A stretch of DNA of 64,000 nucleotides from Chamaecrista fasciculata (GCA_003254925.1 QANZ01029966.1:47547-111546); one strand, 5' to 3'; numbered from the stretch's first letter, positions 1 to 10,749 are shown. Numbers and translations: made by a program. Notes: generated from the letters alone by a model not told the origin.

Positions 1-180
1 ATCTTCATCATCCTCAATCATCATCCTGACGCCCTCACTATCTTCATCTTCATCAATCATACCCATCTTCATCATCCTACCCAGAATCAAACATCCCCTT
101 GTTTCTTCATTTAAGGCATGAGAAATCCCACAAATCGTACCCATCTTCATCATTAATCATCTTCATCTTCGACGGGCGAA
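1..180. repeat. ATCTTC/ATCATC low-complexity tract
   Basis: The sequence is dominated by imperfect ATCTTCATC and ATCATC trinucleotide-type repeats. They can be read as short open frames, but these have no recognisable protein character. It probably forms the inner part of the composite repeat that continues to about 1464. Confidence 0.6.
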
Positions 181-490
181 GCTTCAAAATCCACATAGAA
201 CATGTACTCGAAATGCTTCACCGTGCCGCCATTCGCGTCGTCGACGAGCCTAATCGGCCGATTCCGGTGAGGTCTGGACTCGATCTTCTGATGGACTCGA
301 TTCCGGTGAGCCTAACCGTGCCGACATTCGCGTCGTCGACGAAATGCTTCACCGTGCCGACATTCGCATCCCACTGATTAGGGGTCGAGGACGAAGATTG
401 TGACGGCGAAGAGGATGATGATGAAGATGGCGGAGGTGAGGACGGCAGTGGGATGGCTGTAGGGGAATACCCAAATGAAGACATCATCGA
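181..490 (-). pseudogene. GC-rich captured fragment with internal triplication
   Basis: This GC-rich island in AT-rich DNA holds a short segment (core CACCGTGCCG, CATTCGCGTCGTCGACGA) repeated three times within about 170 bp (near 219-245, 319-342 and 346-372). A - strand reading frame (487 down to 218) gives a Ser/Pro-rich stretch followed by repeats of DANVGTV. I do not recognise a parent gene. The foldback arm at 1230-1464 suggests this is host coding DNA captured inside a foldback transposon whose left half lies outside the window. Confidence 0.35.
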
Positions 491-599
491 GACTGAGTTT
501 AGTGGAAGATGAAGAAGATATAGATGGGTTTGAGTGTTTGGGTTTTGAATTAATTTTTTTAAAAATTATTTTTAATTTCTGGAAAGTAGATGAAAAAGA

Positions 600-1200
600 T
601 GATGATGATGAAATTTACAGTTTTAGGGTTTAGGGTTTAAGGTTTTTAATATATTTAAGGATTAAATTGAAATGTTTGAAAGAGTTTTGAGACACTTTAC
701 AATTTTATTTTGAGGATTTGGGACTAAAATGAATGAAGATAATGAAAAGAGGGGGAATTGAGAATAATGGGATAAGAATGGGTAAGGGACCCAATTACTC
801 AAATTAGATTTTTTTAGGGCTTACGGTTTAATATTTTAGGGTTTAGGGTTTATGGTTTATAGTTTTAGGTTTTAGGGTTTATTGTTTTAGGGTTTAGAGT
901 TTAGGATTTAGGTTTTAGGGTTTTTAATACTTTTAAGGACTAAATTGGAATGTTTGGAAGATTTTTGGGATGCTTTACAATCTTAGGATTTTAGGGTTTA
1001 GGATTTTGGGGTTTAGGTTTTAGGGTTTATAGTTTTAGGGTTTTTAATACTTTTAAGGACTAAATTGAAATGTTTCGAAGAGTTTTGGGACACTTTACAA
1101 TTTTATTTTGAGGATTTTGGACTAAAATGAATGAAGATGATGAAAAGAGGGGGAATTGAAAATAATGGGATAAAAATTGAACTCAAGGACCAATTTGAAG
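600..1200. repeat. Degenerate telomere-like repeats with a duplicated block
   Basis: Runs of TTTAGGG and close variants (TTTAGGGTTTAGGGTTTA near 621-641, more between 816 and 1045) resemble the plant telomere repeat but are interrupted. A block containing TTTTTAATA, AAGGA(C/T)TAAATTG, AATGTTTG and ACACTTTACAAT occurs three times (about 641, 918 and 1037). The first and third copies continue in parallel through GAGGATTT, ACTAAAATGAATGAAGAT and AAAGAGGGGGAATTGA. It is most likely a locally duplicated internal region of a repeat rather than a true chromosome end. Confidence 0.55.
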
Positions 1201-1229
1201 AAGAGATGAAATGTTTTTTTTTTTTAATA

Positions 1230-1464
1230 TTAATGCTTATGTGGCACTAAATGCACAATTGGCTTTTTTTTTTTTTTTTCCAGTTTTCCGTGCCACGTCA
1301 GCAGTTAACGGCCACGTCAGCTGGTGGGTTAACGGACATTTAACAGAAGGACCAATTTGACTAACGTTTGTAAAATTCGGGGACCTATTTGTCAATTTCC
1401 TTAATTCAGGGACCAATCTGTCAGCGACCCAATAATCCAGGGACCAATTTGGGAGTTTACTCAT
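1230..1464. mobile_element. Arm of a foldback (Mutator-like) element
   Basis: The segment has spaced GGGACCAATTTG-type motifs and ends in GGGACCAATTTGGGAGTTTAC, the arm structure seen in the complete foldbacks of this window. The matching inverted arm is not present downstream, so it is probably upstream of base 1. The boundary is approximate and no target duplication can be tested. Confidence 0.4.
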
Positions 1465-1619
1465 AAAATTATAGTCTACCTGATAATGGCGGGTACATCA
1501 ACTTTCTACGGTGCTGATTACAAGTCAACCATAAAGAACAGTGTGTAGCACAAACACTAGGAGTTTGATGCGCTGTTTAACTACCTAAGTCCACGTGTCT
1601 AACCTTTGTGGTTAAAAAA

Positions 1620-1830
1620 TGAGAGCAATGAGATCTTTTTTGGTTACTATTTTTGTCTTTTAGATTTACTCAAAGTTTTGTTTTGGTCTCTCATCTTTTT
1701 TTTCCTTTCATTTTGGTCCCTCAACTTTCCACAACGTTCCACCGTTAGTCCTCAGCATTTTTTATCCACTTTTTTTTTGTTAAAAAAAGGAAAAATAAAC
1801 TTTGGCCAAACGTTTTTTTATCGAAAAATT
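1620..1830. mobile_element. Single-arm foldback remnant
   Basis: It contains GTTTTGGTCTCTCA and ATTTTGGTCCCTCAA, then a TCCACTTTTTTT-GTTAAAAAAAGG junction like the arms of the elements at 4258 and 13433. No opposite arm is found nearby, so this is a truncated copy. Confidence 0.4.
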
Positions 1831-1884
1831 GATTTTATATGTTTTTATAATTTTTTGTTGTTAGTCATCAATGATTCAATGTGA

Positions 1885-2921
1885 CTATATATTATTTCTT
1901 TCGTCTCAAACTCAAATACGACGAGTTCAGAACTATTTGTTACTTTTGACGAGTTCTTTCTCTCTTCAACTAGAATGTTAGCAAATAAGGTCAAATTAAG
2001 TCTTAAAAAGTAAATCGTTTATTTCACGGTCAAATTCGAATGGGACGAGTTCAGAGCTATATATTACTCTTGAGTCTTGACGAGTTCTTTTTCTGTCTTA
2101 TTGAAACCGTCAGTAAATAATATCAAATCGAATTTAAAAATGAGTTCGAGATCAATTTTTTACTTTTTGGTCTCAAATTTACTTTCGGACCTGATTTGGC
2201 TTCATTTGCTGACGATCTCAACCGGACAAAAAAAGAACTCATTAAGAATAACTCGTTGTCTCGAACTTGTCACATGTGGACTTAAAAACAAAAGAGATAT
2301 AACAAATTTTGCATGTTTGGTCGTAAAACAAGCGATTAACTTTCAAGATCCAATTTGATTTTATTTGTTCACAGCTCTAATTAGACCGACAAAATACTCA
2401 TCAAAAGCAATACGTAATTTTGGGCACGTTGTATTGGAACTTAAAATGAAAAAGATATAACTACATTTAGTCAGTGGGATCAAAATGTGAAAACATGAAA
2501 ATATATATGATCAATTTTTCAAAAAATAAAATAAAATCTAAATTTAAATTTACCTCACACGACACACATGTAGGACCAAAAATATAATTTAATTTACAAT
2601 TTTTGTCTAGATAGAAAAATGACACTCAGTTCCCACAGCCAATATAATTTAATTTTTCTGAATTTGAATTGTGTACCATTCTCTGCATGTGAGTCATCTT
2701 CAGCCGTTAGTTAACAATCATAATCATCTTTTATCCAAAAAACAAAAATCATAATCATCTTTTTGTTATAAACATCAATGTATAGACATGTGATGTGTGG
2801 ATGGCTACATCCATGACAAAGCATTAAGAAAGATGACCTTCGTGTTTTTCATATCATTTGTAACATGCCCACTAGAGTCCTATATAAATAGGTTTACTTA
2901 TATCATTTGTAACTTGTCTAC
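1885..2921. other. AT-rich intergenic sequence
   Basis: No gene is visible. A GACGAGTTC motif recurs near 1920, 1955 and 2045, suggesting an old degraded repeat. The reading frame at 2077-2358 has no recognisable protein features. Confidence 0.5.
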
Positions 2922-3314
2922 TTGTATCTTATTGATTATGTGAGCCTCAAAGTGAAGTCTTCATCTGTTCTCATGACTGAAGCATTACCTTTAAAAATGG
3001 CTTTACAAAGGGCCCTTGATCTTGACCTCTCGAAGGTAGTTTTTGAAACTGATTGTGAATACCTTGTTGATATGGTAAACATGAAAAAGCCTTGCTTAGA
3101 CTGGAGATGTGATAATACTTTGTATGATATATACTGGAGCTGAAATCTCGGCTTTCTGTTTGCAATGTCACTTGGATCTAACTTGGCTGCAGATTTGCTA
3201 GCCAGACTTGCTTTACAGGGGATGAGCAAATTTGATTGGGTCTCCGGACCCCCATCCTCTCTTCTCTCTATCTTGGAGGCTGATTGTGTTGCTGCAAGAC
3301 AAGGTGTTGGCTGA
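2922..3314 (+). pseudogene. LINE-type RNase H domain, decayed
   Basis: Translation shows the conserved C-terminal half of the RNase H-like domain found at the end of plant L1-type LINE polyproteins and in solitary reverse-transcriptase-like proteins. An EALPLKMALQRALDLDLSKV helix is followed by VVFETDCEYLVDMVN, with the catalytic-type Asp in FETD. Near 3177-3314 comes SNLAADLLARLALQGM and a PP..L..IL.AD terminus. The frame is broken: a TGA stop lies at 3141-3143 and the intervening segment reads best in a different frame. The expected full domain is about 130 residues, and the N-terminal strands are absent. The downstream T-rich tail to about 3450 ends in CTTTGGCC followed by an A-run, as expected for a LINE 3' end. 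It is a non-functional 5'-truncated insertion. Confidence 0.75.
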
Positions 3315-4146
3315 AGTTTTTAGTTTTTGTTTAGCTTTTTTCGTGTTTTTTATGCTATTGTCTTTGCTTTCTTTTCCTTTTAGGTTTTGCTACTGTTTTG
3401 TGCTTTTGTTGTTTTATTTGCCTTCGGGCACTCTTTGGCCAAAAAAAAATGTAAGATGTAAAGAGATTAAAAGAGAATGAATATGATTAAAGGGATGAGT
3501 TCTTGAAGAACTACATCAAGAAAGTGTGGGATATTTCCTAAAGAATTAAGTCTTTTTCACTACGATTTTGTGTCTTCTTTATCTCTTGTATCTATCTCTG
3601 TATCTTAAAGAATTGTTGAGTGAAGCTTACATGGAAGTAAGAGACACACAATCACTCAATGAAAACGAGTTGTATAGTTATTACAAATGTTGTTACTATT
3701 ATCATTTACAAATATCAGACAAGTTATGCCAAACAAACATGTTCATATATAATTGTAAAGGTCCACTGTATTATCGATAATCACAAATAACAATATTACT
3801 TAATATTTCTTTGCATTATGTAAAATAAACTTGAGGAAATATTATGATAGCAATATAGTTATGCCAAAAAAGAGAAAACAGGTGGAAGAGGGAACCATTC
3901 CATCGTGAGACTTCTTGTTGATTCACAATCCTAATTTTCCTCTCTTTTTTATATGGATTTCAATATAGCTTGTTGAGTCAAATGATAAAGTCAAGAAGTA
4001 TACACAATAAACTAAATGTTGGAGTCCAGACCTCTTCAATATATCTTCATAGACTCTCTTCAACTTTCCAAACCTAAACGAGTTCATGATGGGGTTGAGG
4101 GGTCAGTGGAGGACGAAGAAGGAGAGGAGCTGAGAAGTGGAAGGTA
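3315..4146. other. LINE 3' tail then AT-rich spacer
   Basis: 3315-3450 is the T/G-rich 3' tail of the LINE fragment, ending near an A9 run. From 3450 to 4146 I see no gene or clear repeat; short open frames there lack coding character. Confidence 0.4.
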
Positions 4147-4257
4147 GGTTTCTGCATAGTTTTCATTTATTAAAAATAAACTTTAGGTGTCTATCAAAAA
4201 AAAATAAATAAATAAACTCTAGGAAGGTTTCTGCATTGTTTTCATTTATTAAAAATA
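4147..4257. repeat. 32-bp direct repeat, two copies
   Basis: The segment GGTTTCTGCAT(A/T)GTTTTCATTTATT plus AAAAATA occurs at 4147-4178 and 4226-4257 with one mismatch. The second copy abuts the left end of the foldback element at 4258. The spacing is 79 bp. Confidence 0.8.
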
Positions 4258-5330
4258 GGCCAAAGTCCTATTTTGATCCCTCAATTATGCTCAGTGTTTC
4301 AAATTGGTCCCTCAGTTATTTTTCGTTCCATATTGGTCCTCCAGTTATGCAAAACTTGACAAAGTTGGTCCCTCTAACGGTTTCCATCCAATTTTCCGTT
4401 AAAAAAAGACAAAATTGATTTTTTAACTGCAAAAAGTTTAATTTTTTTATATTAAGGACGTTTTCCTCTATAATAGAACCAAAATGTAAGAAAGAATAAA
4501 TAATAGGAGGTTTTAGTTTATTTTACACCAAACCCCTCCCTCTCTCTCCCTCAAACCCTTCACTTTCCCTTCCATCTTCGTCTTCTGGAGCGTTACCATA
4601 TTCCGCAGCCGCATCACGCCATGGCCGTCGCCGGCGCTTCGACTTCCCGCAACTGCCGCCATCGGCGTCCGTCGTACGAGGCCAGATTATCCGTCCCTTA
4701 AATTACTTGTCCGCCGGCGGCCGCAATCCGCCGGATTATGCGATCTGCTCATCGGAATCGGGAGATAGCGATTGCCGAGCACAGGTGGAGCCGCAAAAGA
4801 TGAATCTGCGTGAGGATCGTGTACGGTGATTTTTTAATCTGCGTCTTGCACGATTCGACAAATTGGTACAGAACGTGATTGTGTGGTGAATGGAGACAAC
4901 AATGAGAGGTCGTAGCCAAATTGAAAATTTCACAGACTTAGTGATTGGAATGGGACGTGATGAAGAATACGTGATATCTTCTGCAATATTGCGCATCAGC
5001 TGAGAGGAGAAGATGAAGATGGAAAGGAAAGTGAAACCCAAAAATAAATAAATTAGGACTTAAAACATTTTTGCCCCAAAAATAGAAACCCAAAAATCGT
5101 TTTAAGTCCTAATTTATTTATTTTTTTTTTATATTTTGGTCCTATTATATAAAGAAAGGACCTTAATTAAAAAAATAAAACTTTTAGGGAATTTAAACCA
5201 ATTTTTTTCTTTTATTTAACAGAAAAATTAGATGGAAATTGGAGAGAGACTAAGGGTAGAACTTTTTGGAAACTTAAGGGATCAAAACAAAACTTTGAGC
5301 GAACATGAGGGACCAAAATAAAACTTTGAC
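4258..5330. mobile_element. Foldback (Mutator-like) element with GC-rich core
   Basis: The left arm starts GGCCAAAGTCCTATTTTGAT and carries spaced TTGGTCCCTC motifs, then TCCGTTAAAAAAAGA. The right arm is the inverted counterpart: AACAGAAAAATTAGATGGA, then GAGGGACCAAAATAAAACTT, ending in ACTTTGAC. The two inner arm ends match over AAACTTTTAGGG and AGGACC/GGTCCT-type sequence. Between them, 4560-5035 is GC-rich and unlike the flanks, consistent with captured host DNA. No convincing target duplication was found. It is close kin to the element at 13433-14575. Confidence 0.65.
4560..5035 (-). pseudogene. Unrecognised captured fragment inside the foldback
   Basis: The core of the 4258 element is GC-rich (GCCGTCGCCGGCGCTTCGAC near 4624). 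It can be read for about 100 residues on the - strand (5041 down to 4736) without recognisable motifs. I infer captured exon or untranslated sequence because of base composition and position only. No function should be inferred. Confidence 0.25.
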
Positions 5331-5344
5331 TTAGATTTTTTTAT

Positions 5345-5500
5345 AAAATTACTATTATACCCTTACTGATGTGGCACTTAAGGGTGTTATTTGCACTAAT
5401 TGAAAACTCAGGGGTCCTATTTGCACAAATTGAAAACTCAGGGGTGTTATGTGTACCCCACTTAAAACTCAGAGGGTGTATGTGCATTTTGGCCATAAAT
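5345..5500. mobile_element. Right arm remnant ending GCATTTTGGCC
   Basis: Three spaced copies of an AAAACTCAGGGGTG-like motif precede a terminal TGTGCATTTTGGCC. A near-identical end (AAACTCAGGGGAGGTGTCTG, then GCATTTTGACC) occurs at 63040-63073. This identifies one arm of a foldback family whose left end is missing here. Confidence 0.4.
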
Positions 5501-5507
5501 ATATATA

Positions 5508-6312
5508 GGTAAAAGAAAGGTTAAGAAAACCGGACCGGCCGGTTCAACCGGTTGGACCGTGAACCGGGACTCGGTCTGGTCCGATTCAGAGACAAAACCG
5601 GATGTGCATCAAACCGGTTGGGAGAAAAAAATAGGGTACCAAATATAAAAAGAATATAAAAGTAGAAGAAGGAGAGTAGGAACTCAATATCAATGAACAC
5701 TTAAAAAAAATTATTACAAATCTGATTCATAGGCTCCCAGCAAAGAAGAGGAAAACACAACGTGAAGACAGAGAAGAGAAAACGCATAGACGAAGCAGGA
5801 GAGAAAATTTGACATCTTGCTCCTTCTGGTGACTGCTAATACCTTGCTTCCAATTAAAATATAAATGCTAATTAGATGGTCATTAATGGGTAGGTTAATA
5901 CTCATAAATTGTGTTGCTATTTTTCAATGAAAAGATAAATGCGGATTGGAGAGTGATTAATGGGTAGGTTAATTCTCATAAATTGAGCTTATGGGTGTCA
6001 ACTTTATTTTTTATTTTTCATTCTTTTTTAGTTTTTTTTATTTTTCAAATAAATATAATTTAATAACTAGTGTAATAATATTTAATGAAAGTAATTATTT
6101 ACATTAAAATGATAGTATATTAAGATTTACTACATTATTATTTAATATATTTTGTTGATAATAGATAATTTTTATAATATATAAAATTAAAAAATATATA
6201 TTTCATTATAAACGGTCAGACCGCGGTTGAATCCCGGTTGAACCATTGAACCTTAAACCTCTGCCTCGACCGGTTCAGTGTCCGGTCCGGTTTTTAGAAC
6301 CTTGGGTAAAAG
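5508..6312. mobile_element. hAT-type MITE (5516-6304) with 8-bp TSD
   Basis: The terminal inverted repeats are AAAGGTTAAGAAAACCGGAC and, at the right end inverted, CAAGGTTCTAAAAACCGGAC. Both arms are rich in CCGGTTCAACCGG-type motifs. The exact 8-bp duplication GGTAAAAG flanks it at 5508-5515 and 6305-6312, as is typical of hAT elements. The AT-rich interior has no transposase. The duplicated target is itself the first 8 bp of the terminal repeat of the surrounding foldback. Confidence 0.85.
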
Positions 6313-6431
6313 ACATTTGGTGCCCCTAACGTTTGGGGTCAATTTCAGTTATGCTCAAACTTTTGTTTTGTGTCAGTTATGCCCCCAATATGAAACGTTG
6401 GTGTCAATTATACCCTAAGCTCAATTTTTTA

Positions 6432-6834
6432 GGTCAAAGTACTATTTTGGTCTCTCAAGTTTGCTTAGAGTTCTGTTTTGGTCCCTCAAGTCTCCAGCGA
6501 ACTTTTCGGCGAGATACACGGCGACTGACGACTACGAAAACTCCTAATCCAAGGTTTTTTTACCTCTAAAGTTCAATGACGGCCTCCAGTTTGCGAAAAA
6601 ATGATTGGAAAGCCGTCGAAAAATTACATAGTCGCTGAAAAATTACAAATCGCCAAAAATCATATTTCTGGTCATTTGTTCGCAAAAAGCACACCGCCAT
6701 TGAACTCAGGAGGTCAAAAAACCTTAGATTAGGAGTTTTCGTAGTCGTCTGGGCTGCCGTGTATCTCGTCGGAAACTTGAGGGACCAAAACGGAACTTTG
6801 AGCAAACTTGAGGGACCAAAATAGGACTTTGGCC
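6432..6834. mobile_element. Inner foldback at the symmetry centre
   Basis: The left arm GGTCAAAGTACTATTTTGGT...GGCGAGATACACGGC...CGACTACGAAAACTCCTAATC is matched by the inverted right arm GATTAGGAGTTTTCGTAGTCG...GCCGTGTATCTCGTCGG...ACTTTGGCC. The arms pair for roughly 140 bp each. It could be an independent insertion in the loop of the outer element or simply its core. Confidence 0.65.
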
Positions 6835-6877
6835 CAAAAAATTGAGCTTAAGGTATAATTGACACCAACGTTTCACA

Positions 6878-7114
6878 TTGGAGGCTGTGTTCGAGACTCT
6901 TTGGGTCGCTGGATGTTTGGGTTTGTGCACAACGTTGGCTTTTCTTCCATTATTGTCCCTGAATGCTCAGCTATCTTTGATGCCATTCGGTTATCGTGGC
7001 TTTCCCCCGGTTGTTGTTGAATCTGACTCGACTGTGGCTATCCAGTTTGTTATTCAGGGGGTTGCTCCATCACATCCTTGCTCAACACTGATAAGTGAGC
7101 TAATTATACCCTAA
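6878..7114 (+). pseudogene. LINE RNase H fragment inside a foldback arm
   Basis: The frame contains VVVESDSTVAIQFVIQGV followed by HPCSTLI. This matches the second conserved block of LINE-type RNase H domains (VVESDS with the catalytic Asp, then a downstream HP.S.LI segment). Only about 60 residues are related; the upstream part of the frame is degenerate. It replaces part of the right arm of the 5508-7212 foldback and is flanked on its right by a repeated ATAAGTGAGCTAAT. It is non-functional. Confidence 0.65.
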
Positions 7115-7308
7115 ATAAGTGAGCTAATAAAAAATATATAGAAAAAAATGATAAAATAAAAAAATAAATGGGCCAACCTCAAATGTTAGGGGTACCAACA
7201 GGTTTTTTTGCCTAAAAAAAATAATATGAAATAATAGATAAAAAGAGAAAATTGTAAATATAAAAAATGAGAATAATAAAAATTATTATTTTGACTAATA
7301 ATTTTTTG

Positions 7309-7853
7309 GTCAAAGTGTCATTTTGGTTTTAAATGTATGCTTTAATGTTCATTTTGGTCCATTATGTTTCAAAATGATCAAATTGGTCTTAAATATTGGC
7401 AAAATGATTTATTTTGGTCCTAGATATTGGTAAAATGTTTCATTTTGGTTCCAAACTATTGAATTTGATCATATTTTTCTCGTCTCTCATTTCAAGTTCA
7501 AAGAACTTGTTAAGAAAAACTTGTAACTCTGTATTTATCGCATTCGAATTTGAAACGAGAGAGATATGATCAACTTTGCTTATTTGACCATGAAATGAGC
7601 GGTCTACTTTTAGGACCAATTTGACCTCGTTTGCTGATGACCCCAATTGGATAGAGAAAGTACTCTTCGAGAACAATATATATGTAGTTCTAAACTCGTC
7701 ATGTTTGAAACAAGCCATATTCAATAGTTTGGGACCAAAATGAAACATATTGCAAGTATTTAGGACCAATTTGAACATTTTGAAATATAATGGACCAAAA
7801 TGAACATTAGGGTATATATTTAGGACCAAAATGACTCTTTGACCTAATTTTTT
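7309..7853. mobile_element. Mutator-like MITE (7318-7844) with 9-bp TSD
   Basis: The termini are GGTCAAAGTGTCATTTTGG and the inverted CCAAAATGACTCTTTGACC. Spaced ATTTTGGTCC motifs fill both arms (over 130 bp each). A perfect 9-bp duplication TAATTTTTT flanks it at 7309-7317 and 7845-7853, the length expected for Mutator-type insertion. The central 200 bp is non-coding. A second copy lies at 54499-55506. Confidence 0.85.
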
Positions 7854-7896
7854 TTATATTTATATTATAATATAAATAATTATAAATATTTGAATT

Positions 7897-7943
7897 GAAG
7901 TAAGTTAATTAGATAATTCTCTTCTATCTAATTAACTTACTTC
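7897..7943. repeat. Perfect 19-bp hairpin
   Basis: GAAGTAAGTTAATTAGATA at 7897-7915 is perfectly inverted at 7925-7943 with a 9-nt loop. There is no downstream T-run or other sign of a specific role. Confidence 0.8.
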
Positions 7944-8507
7944 TATCTTAATAAGATGGAGGGTTTCTCTCTCTAACTTTCTCTCAATTTCACATATAAT
8001 TCTAATGAAATATTTCTTGTATTCTCCTCTGGTTCCGAAAATCTTGCACAACATTTTGTATAATTTTTTCGAAAGGCCTCAGATGGATTTTTTTTTTGTT
8101 AATTGCTTCCCGCAGGTTGTGTTATCACAGTTTCGATATGTATTTGAATCTTTGAAGTGAATCTTTGATTTTATTTCCTTATGTTATTATCTCAGTTGGT
8201 GTTTTGGTAAAATGATACTTCCGTTTACTCCTCATATAACTCAGGCTGTCTTGATAGATTTCCTAAATGTTTCCGTTGATGTAGTTTTCTATTGTATACG
8301 AAAAATTATGCAGTGCTTTTATTCAGAATATATCTACCACACGATTTTTAGATCTTATATTGACATGACTATAAAGTAAATCTTAACATTATGAAGGGGA
8401 AGTAGTTATTTTTCTTAAGGGGAGATAATGTAATTTACTTTGCTTTATGTAGTGCATATTCTTCCTTTACTAATTATCTTTGATGTTTTCATGGGTTTTT
8501 GCTTTAG

Positions 8508-8583
8508 GTTATAATTGAAGGATTTAAGAGTTACAGAGAGCAAATTGCCACAGAGCCTTTCAGTCCTAAAGTTAATTGTGTTG
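8508..8583 (+). pseudogene. SMC3: SMC3 exon 2-like segment
   Basis: The segment is bounded by a TTTAG acceptor at 8503-8507 and a GTAATG donor at 8584. It encodes VIIEGFKSYREQIATEPF followed by SPKVNCV. This is the first beta strand and adjacent loop of the SMC3 head domain, just before the Walker A motif in the intact protein. The frame is open throughout and phase 1 at its end, as expected if the next exon supplied the Gly of Walker A. Confidence 0.8.
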
Positions 8584-10224
8584 GTAATGGTCTAAAACCT
8601 TTTGATTTATTTATTTATTTTTTGCTGAAAATCATTTGTGATGGATGATGTGGACATGGGTTGCGGGACATGTCATAATCTGCCCAATAAAGTGAAAACT
8701 TAAGGCAATTTGGAATAACGTTTTTAGTTAACATTGTTTTATTTACATATATTTACTTAGAGTATATTTGTGTGTATTGTGTGAAGAATAATTGAGAGAC
8801 ATCGTGGTAATTAATCTTTTTCTATCATCAAATCTTTCATTTGCATTAATAAACCATAAAGAATTATGCATAAAACATAATGGAATGTGACTGTAGGAAG
8901 TGTTTCATGCCTTTTGGCAGCAGTTCACTGTTTCTACTTCAGCTCATCAGTCATCTGTTCCTTTCTTCGTTACATCTCATGAAATGTAAAGTTATATTTG
9001 AAGATCAATTTCCAACTAGCAATCTTGCACCTTCTCCCCTTCTAGGAAAACATTTTACTGCTATTTATTTAAGATTCTTAGCAAAAGCTGGCCGAGGTTA
9101 TCTATGTTATATGCAGCAGCATTGATAGATGTTATATTTTTTCTTCCTGCATGATCTTTGGTGTCAGTTTTTTTTTTCTTTTATATAGTTAAATTGTCGA
9201 TCATTAATAATTTTGGTTGAAGATGTTTGCTTTGTTCTTAAGTTTTTGTTATGTGGTTCTAAATCACATTGAAATTTCTGCAGATAGAGAAAGGAAATGT
9301 TCAAACTACCTCATATGGAGGCCTTGTCCTCTTTGTTTTCAGACAATAGCTTTATTGGTCTGGATTAAGTAGGTGAAGAGGCAAACATATGTTATCTATA
9401 GAAAGTTTTTGTTTTAAGAACCTGAGAAACTGCATATGGTTATTTGTTTCAGTAATATGCTTGAATTCTGGAGGTAAATAAATAGCACTGGTAAGATGCA
9501 ACCTACATTCTACAAAGTATAATATTTGATATTGACAATATAGAGGTAGCTAATTGATGATCTTTCAATATTAATTTTAACTAAGTCTAGCATCATTTGT
9601 TCAGTTTTCGATCATTTATTTCCTGTCAAATTTGGAAAAAGATTGTATGTGCTTGGCAATTTTCGTCCAAAGAACAATATTAGATTTGAACAATATTACT
9701 TAAAATAATCTTGTGCATTTACTTATAGCTTAAGCCTTGAGCTCTATGATTTAGTAGCCGGGAGTTCAGTCTTTCATGCACAAGGTGTAGTGGGTTTGTG
9801 CTTTTTTCCCTTCTTTTATGCCTCAAGGGATTCATGGTAATTGGTAAGGGATGCCTTGGAGATGTTAAGTCTCATCATAATACTTTTAGGTTGTGTTCAT
9901 TTATTATGGTGCATGTGTTATTTAGGAGAATAACTTACATCTGGAAGTATTCTTTATTCTAGAGCTTTTGGTTAATGTGATCAAAGTGGTTCTTTTAATC
10001 TCTCCAATGCTTTGGTCTGATGCAACATAAAATATCATGAAATGATGATATTTCCAATCTAATAGTGAGCTATCTCATTTCTTTGTTGATTTTCATAAAT
10101 ATTCTGAAAAATGACAACAATTGTGTTTGATATACTTTTCGAGACTTATTTTCTTTCCTTTTTTTCTTGTGTGAACTTCTAGAATATGGAAGTATTGGGT
10201 TCATGATGCTTGTGACTTTGTCAG

Positions 10225-10349
10225 ATAGAAGAAGCTCGAGCAAAGGTTTCTGAAACATCAACAAAGAAGTATAATGATGTTAAAAGATTTAACAAAATCA
10301 GTCCATTGTATGATAATCAAGTTATACAAGAAAAAGATATTACCTAGAG
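10225..10349 (+). pseudogene. SMC3: SMC3 coiled-coil exon-like segment
   Basis: The segment starts after a TGTCAG acceptor and ends at GAG|GTATGA. Its first residues, IEEARAKVSETSTKKYNDV, resemble the first coiled-coil region of plant SMC3. The following 20 residues no longer match, and a TAG stop lies at 10345-10347. It is assigned mainly because it follows the 8508 exon in the right order and strand. Confidence 0.5.
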
Positions 10350-10749
10350 GTATGATTTAATTTAGTTGTCTACTTTATTGCTTCAATATAGTTTAATTGT
10401 CTCTCTGTAACATTCCCATTGTAATATTCCTTTCCTTCTGTTATCATATATTATATGTTTTCTCAAATTTCATAATGGAAAATTGTTGTTAATCGTTATA
10501 TATATTGTTGTTATCATTTCCTGTCTGTTAAATGCTGAGTATCTTTGCTGTTTAACTTTTTCTGTTAGGAAAACTCAGATAAGATATAGTTCAAGAAATT
10601 GATTTGGTGTTTTATCTTATTCTGTTAGGAAAACATTGTTTCCCCCCTCTCTGTCTCTCTCTCTCTATACATATATATTGTATTTGCATATTTACTATTT
10701 CATGCTCTGTTTAATGAACATCCACATCCCTTTATTTTACAGTTCTCCA

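Larger units (their letters stand above)
5508..7212. mobile_element. Composite foldback element interrupted twice
   Basis: The left end GGTAAAAG|ACATTTGGTGCCCCTAAC pairs with the right end GTTAGGGGTACCAACAGG...GCC. The left end is split after 8 bp by a hAT MITE (5516-6304). Left-arm sequence GAAACGTTGGTGTCAATTAT and CCTAAGCTCAATTTTTT reappears inverted at about 6836-6880. A second foldback (6432-6834) sits exactly at the centre of symmetry. The right arm is interrupted near 6880-7110 by a LINE RNase H fragment. No 9-bp target duplication is clear at the outer ends. Confidence 0.6.

Noticed and set aside
600-1050. True telomere or chromosome end
   Set aside because: The TTTAGGG units are interrupted, short and embedded in a duplicated AT-rich block with normal sequence on both sides.
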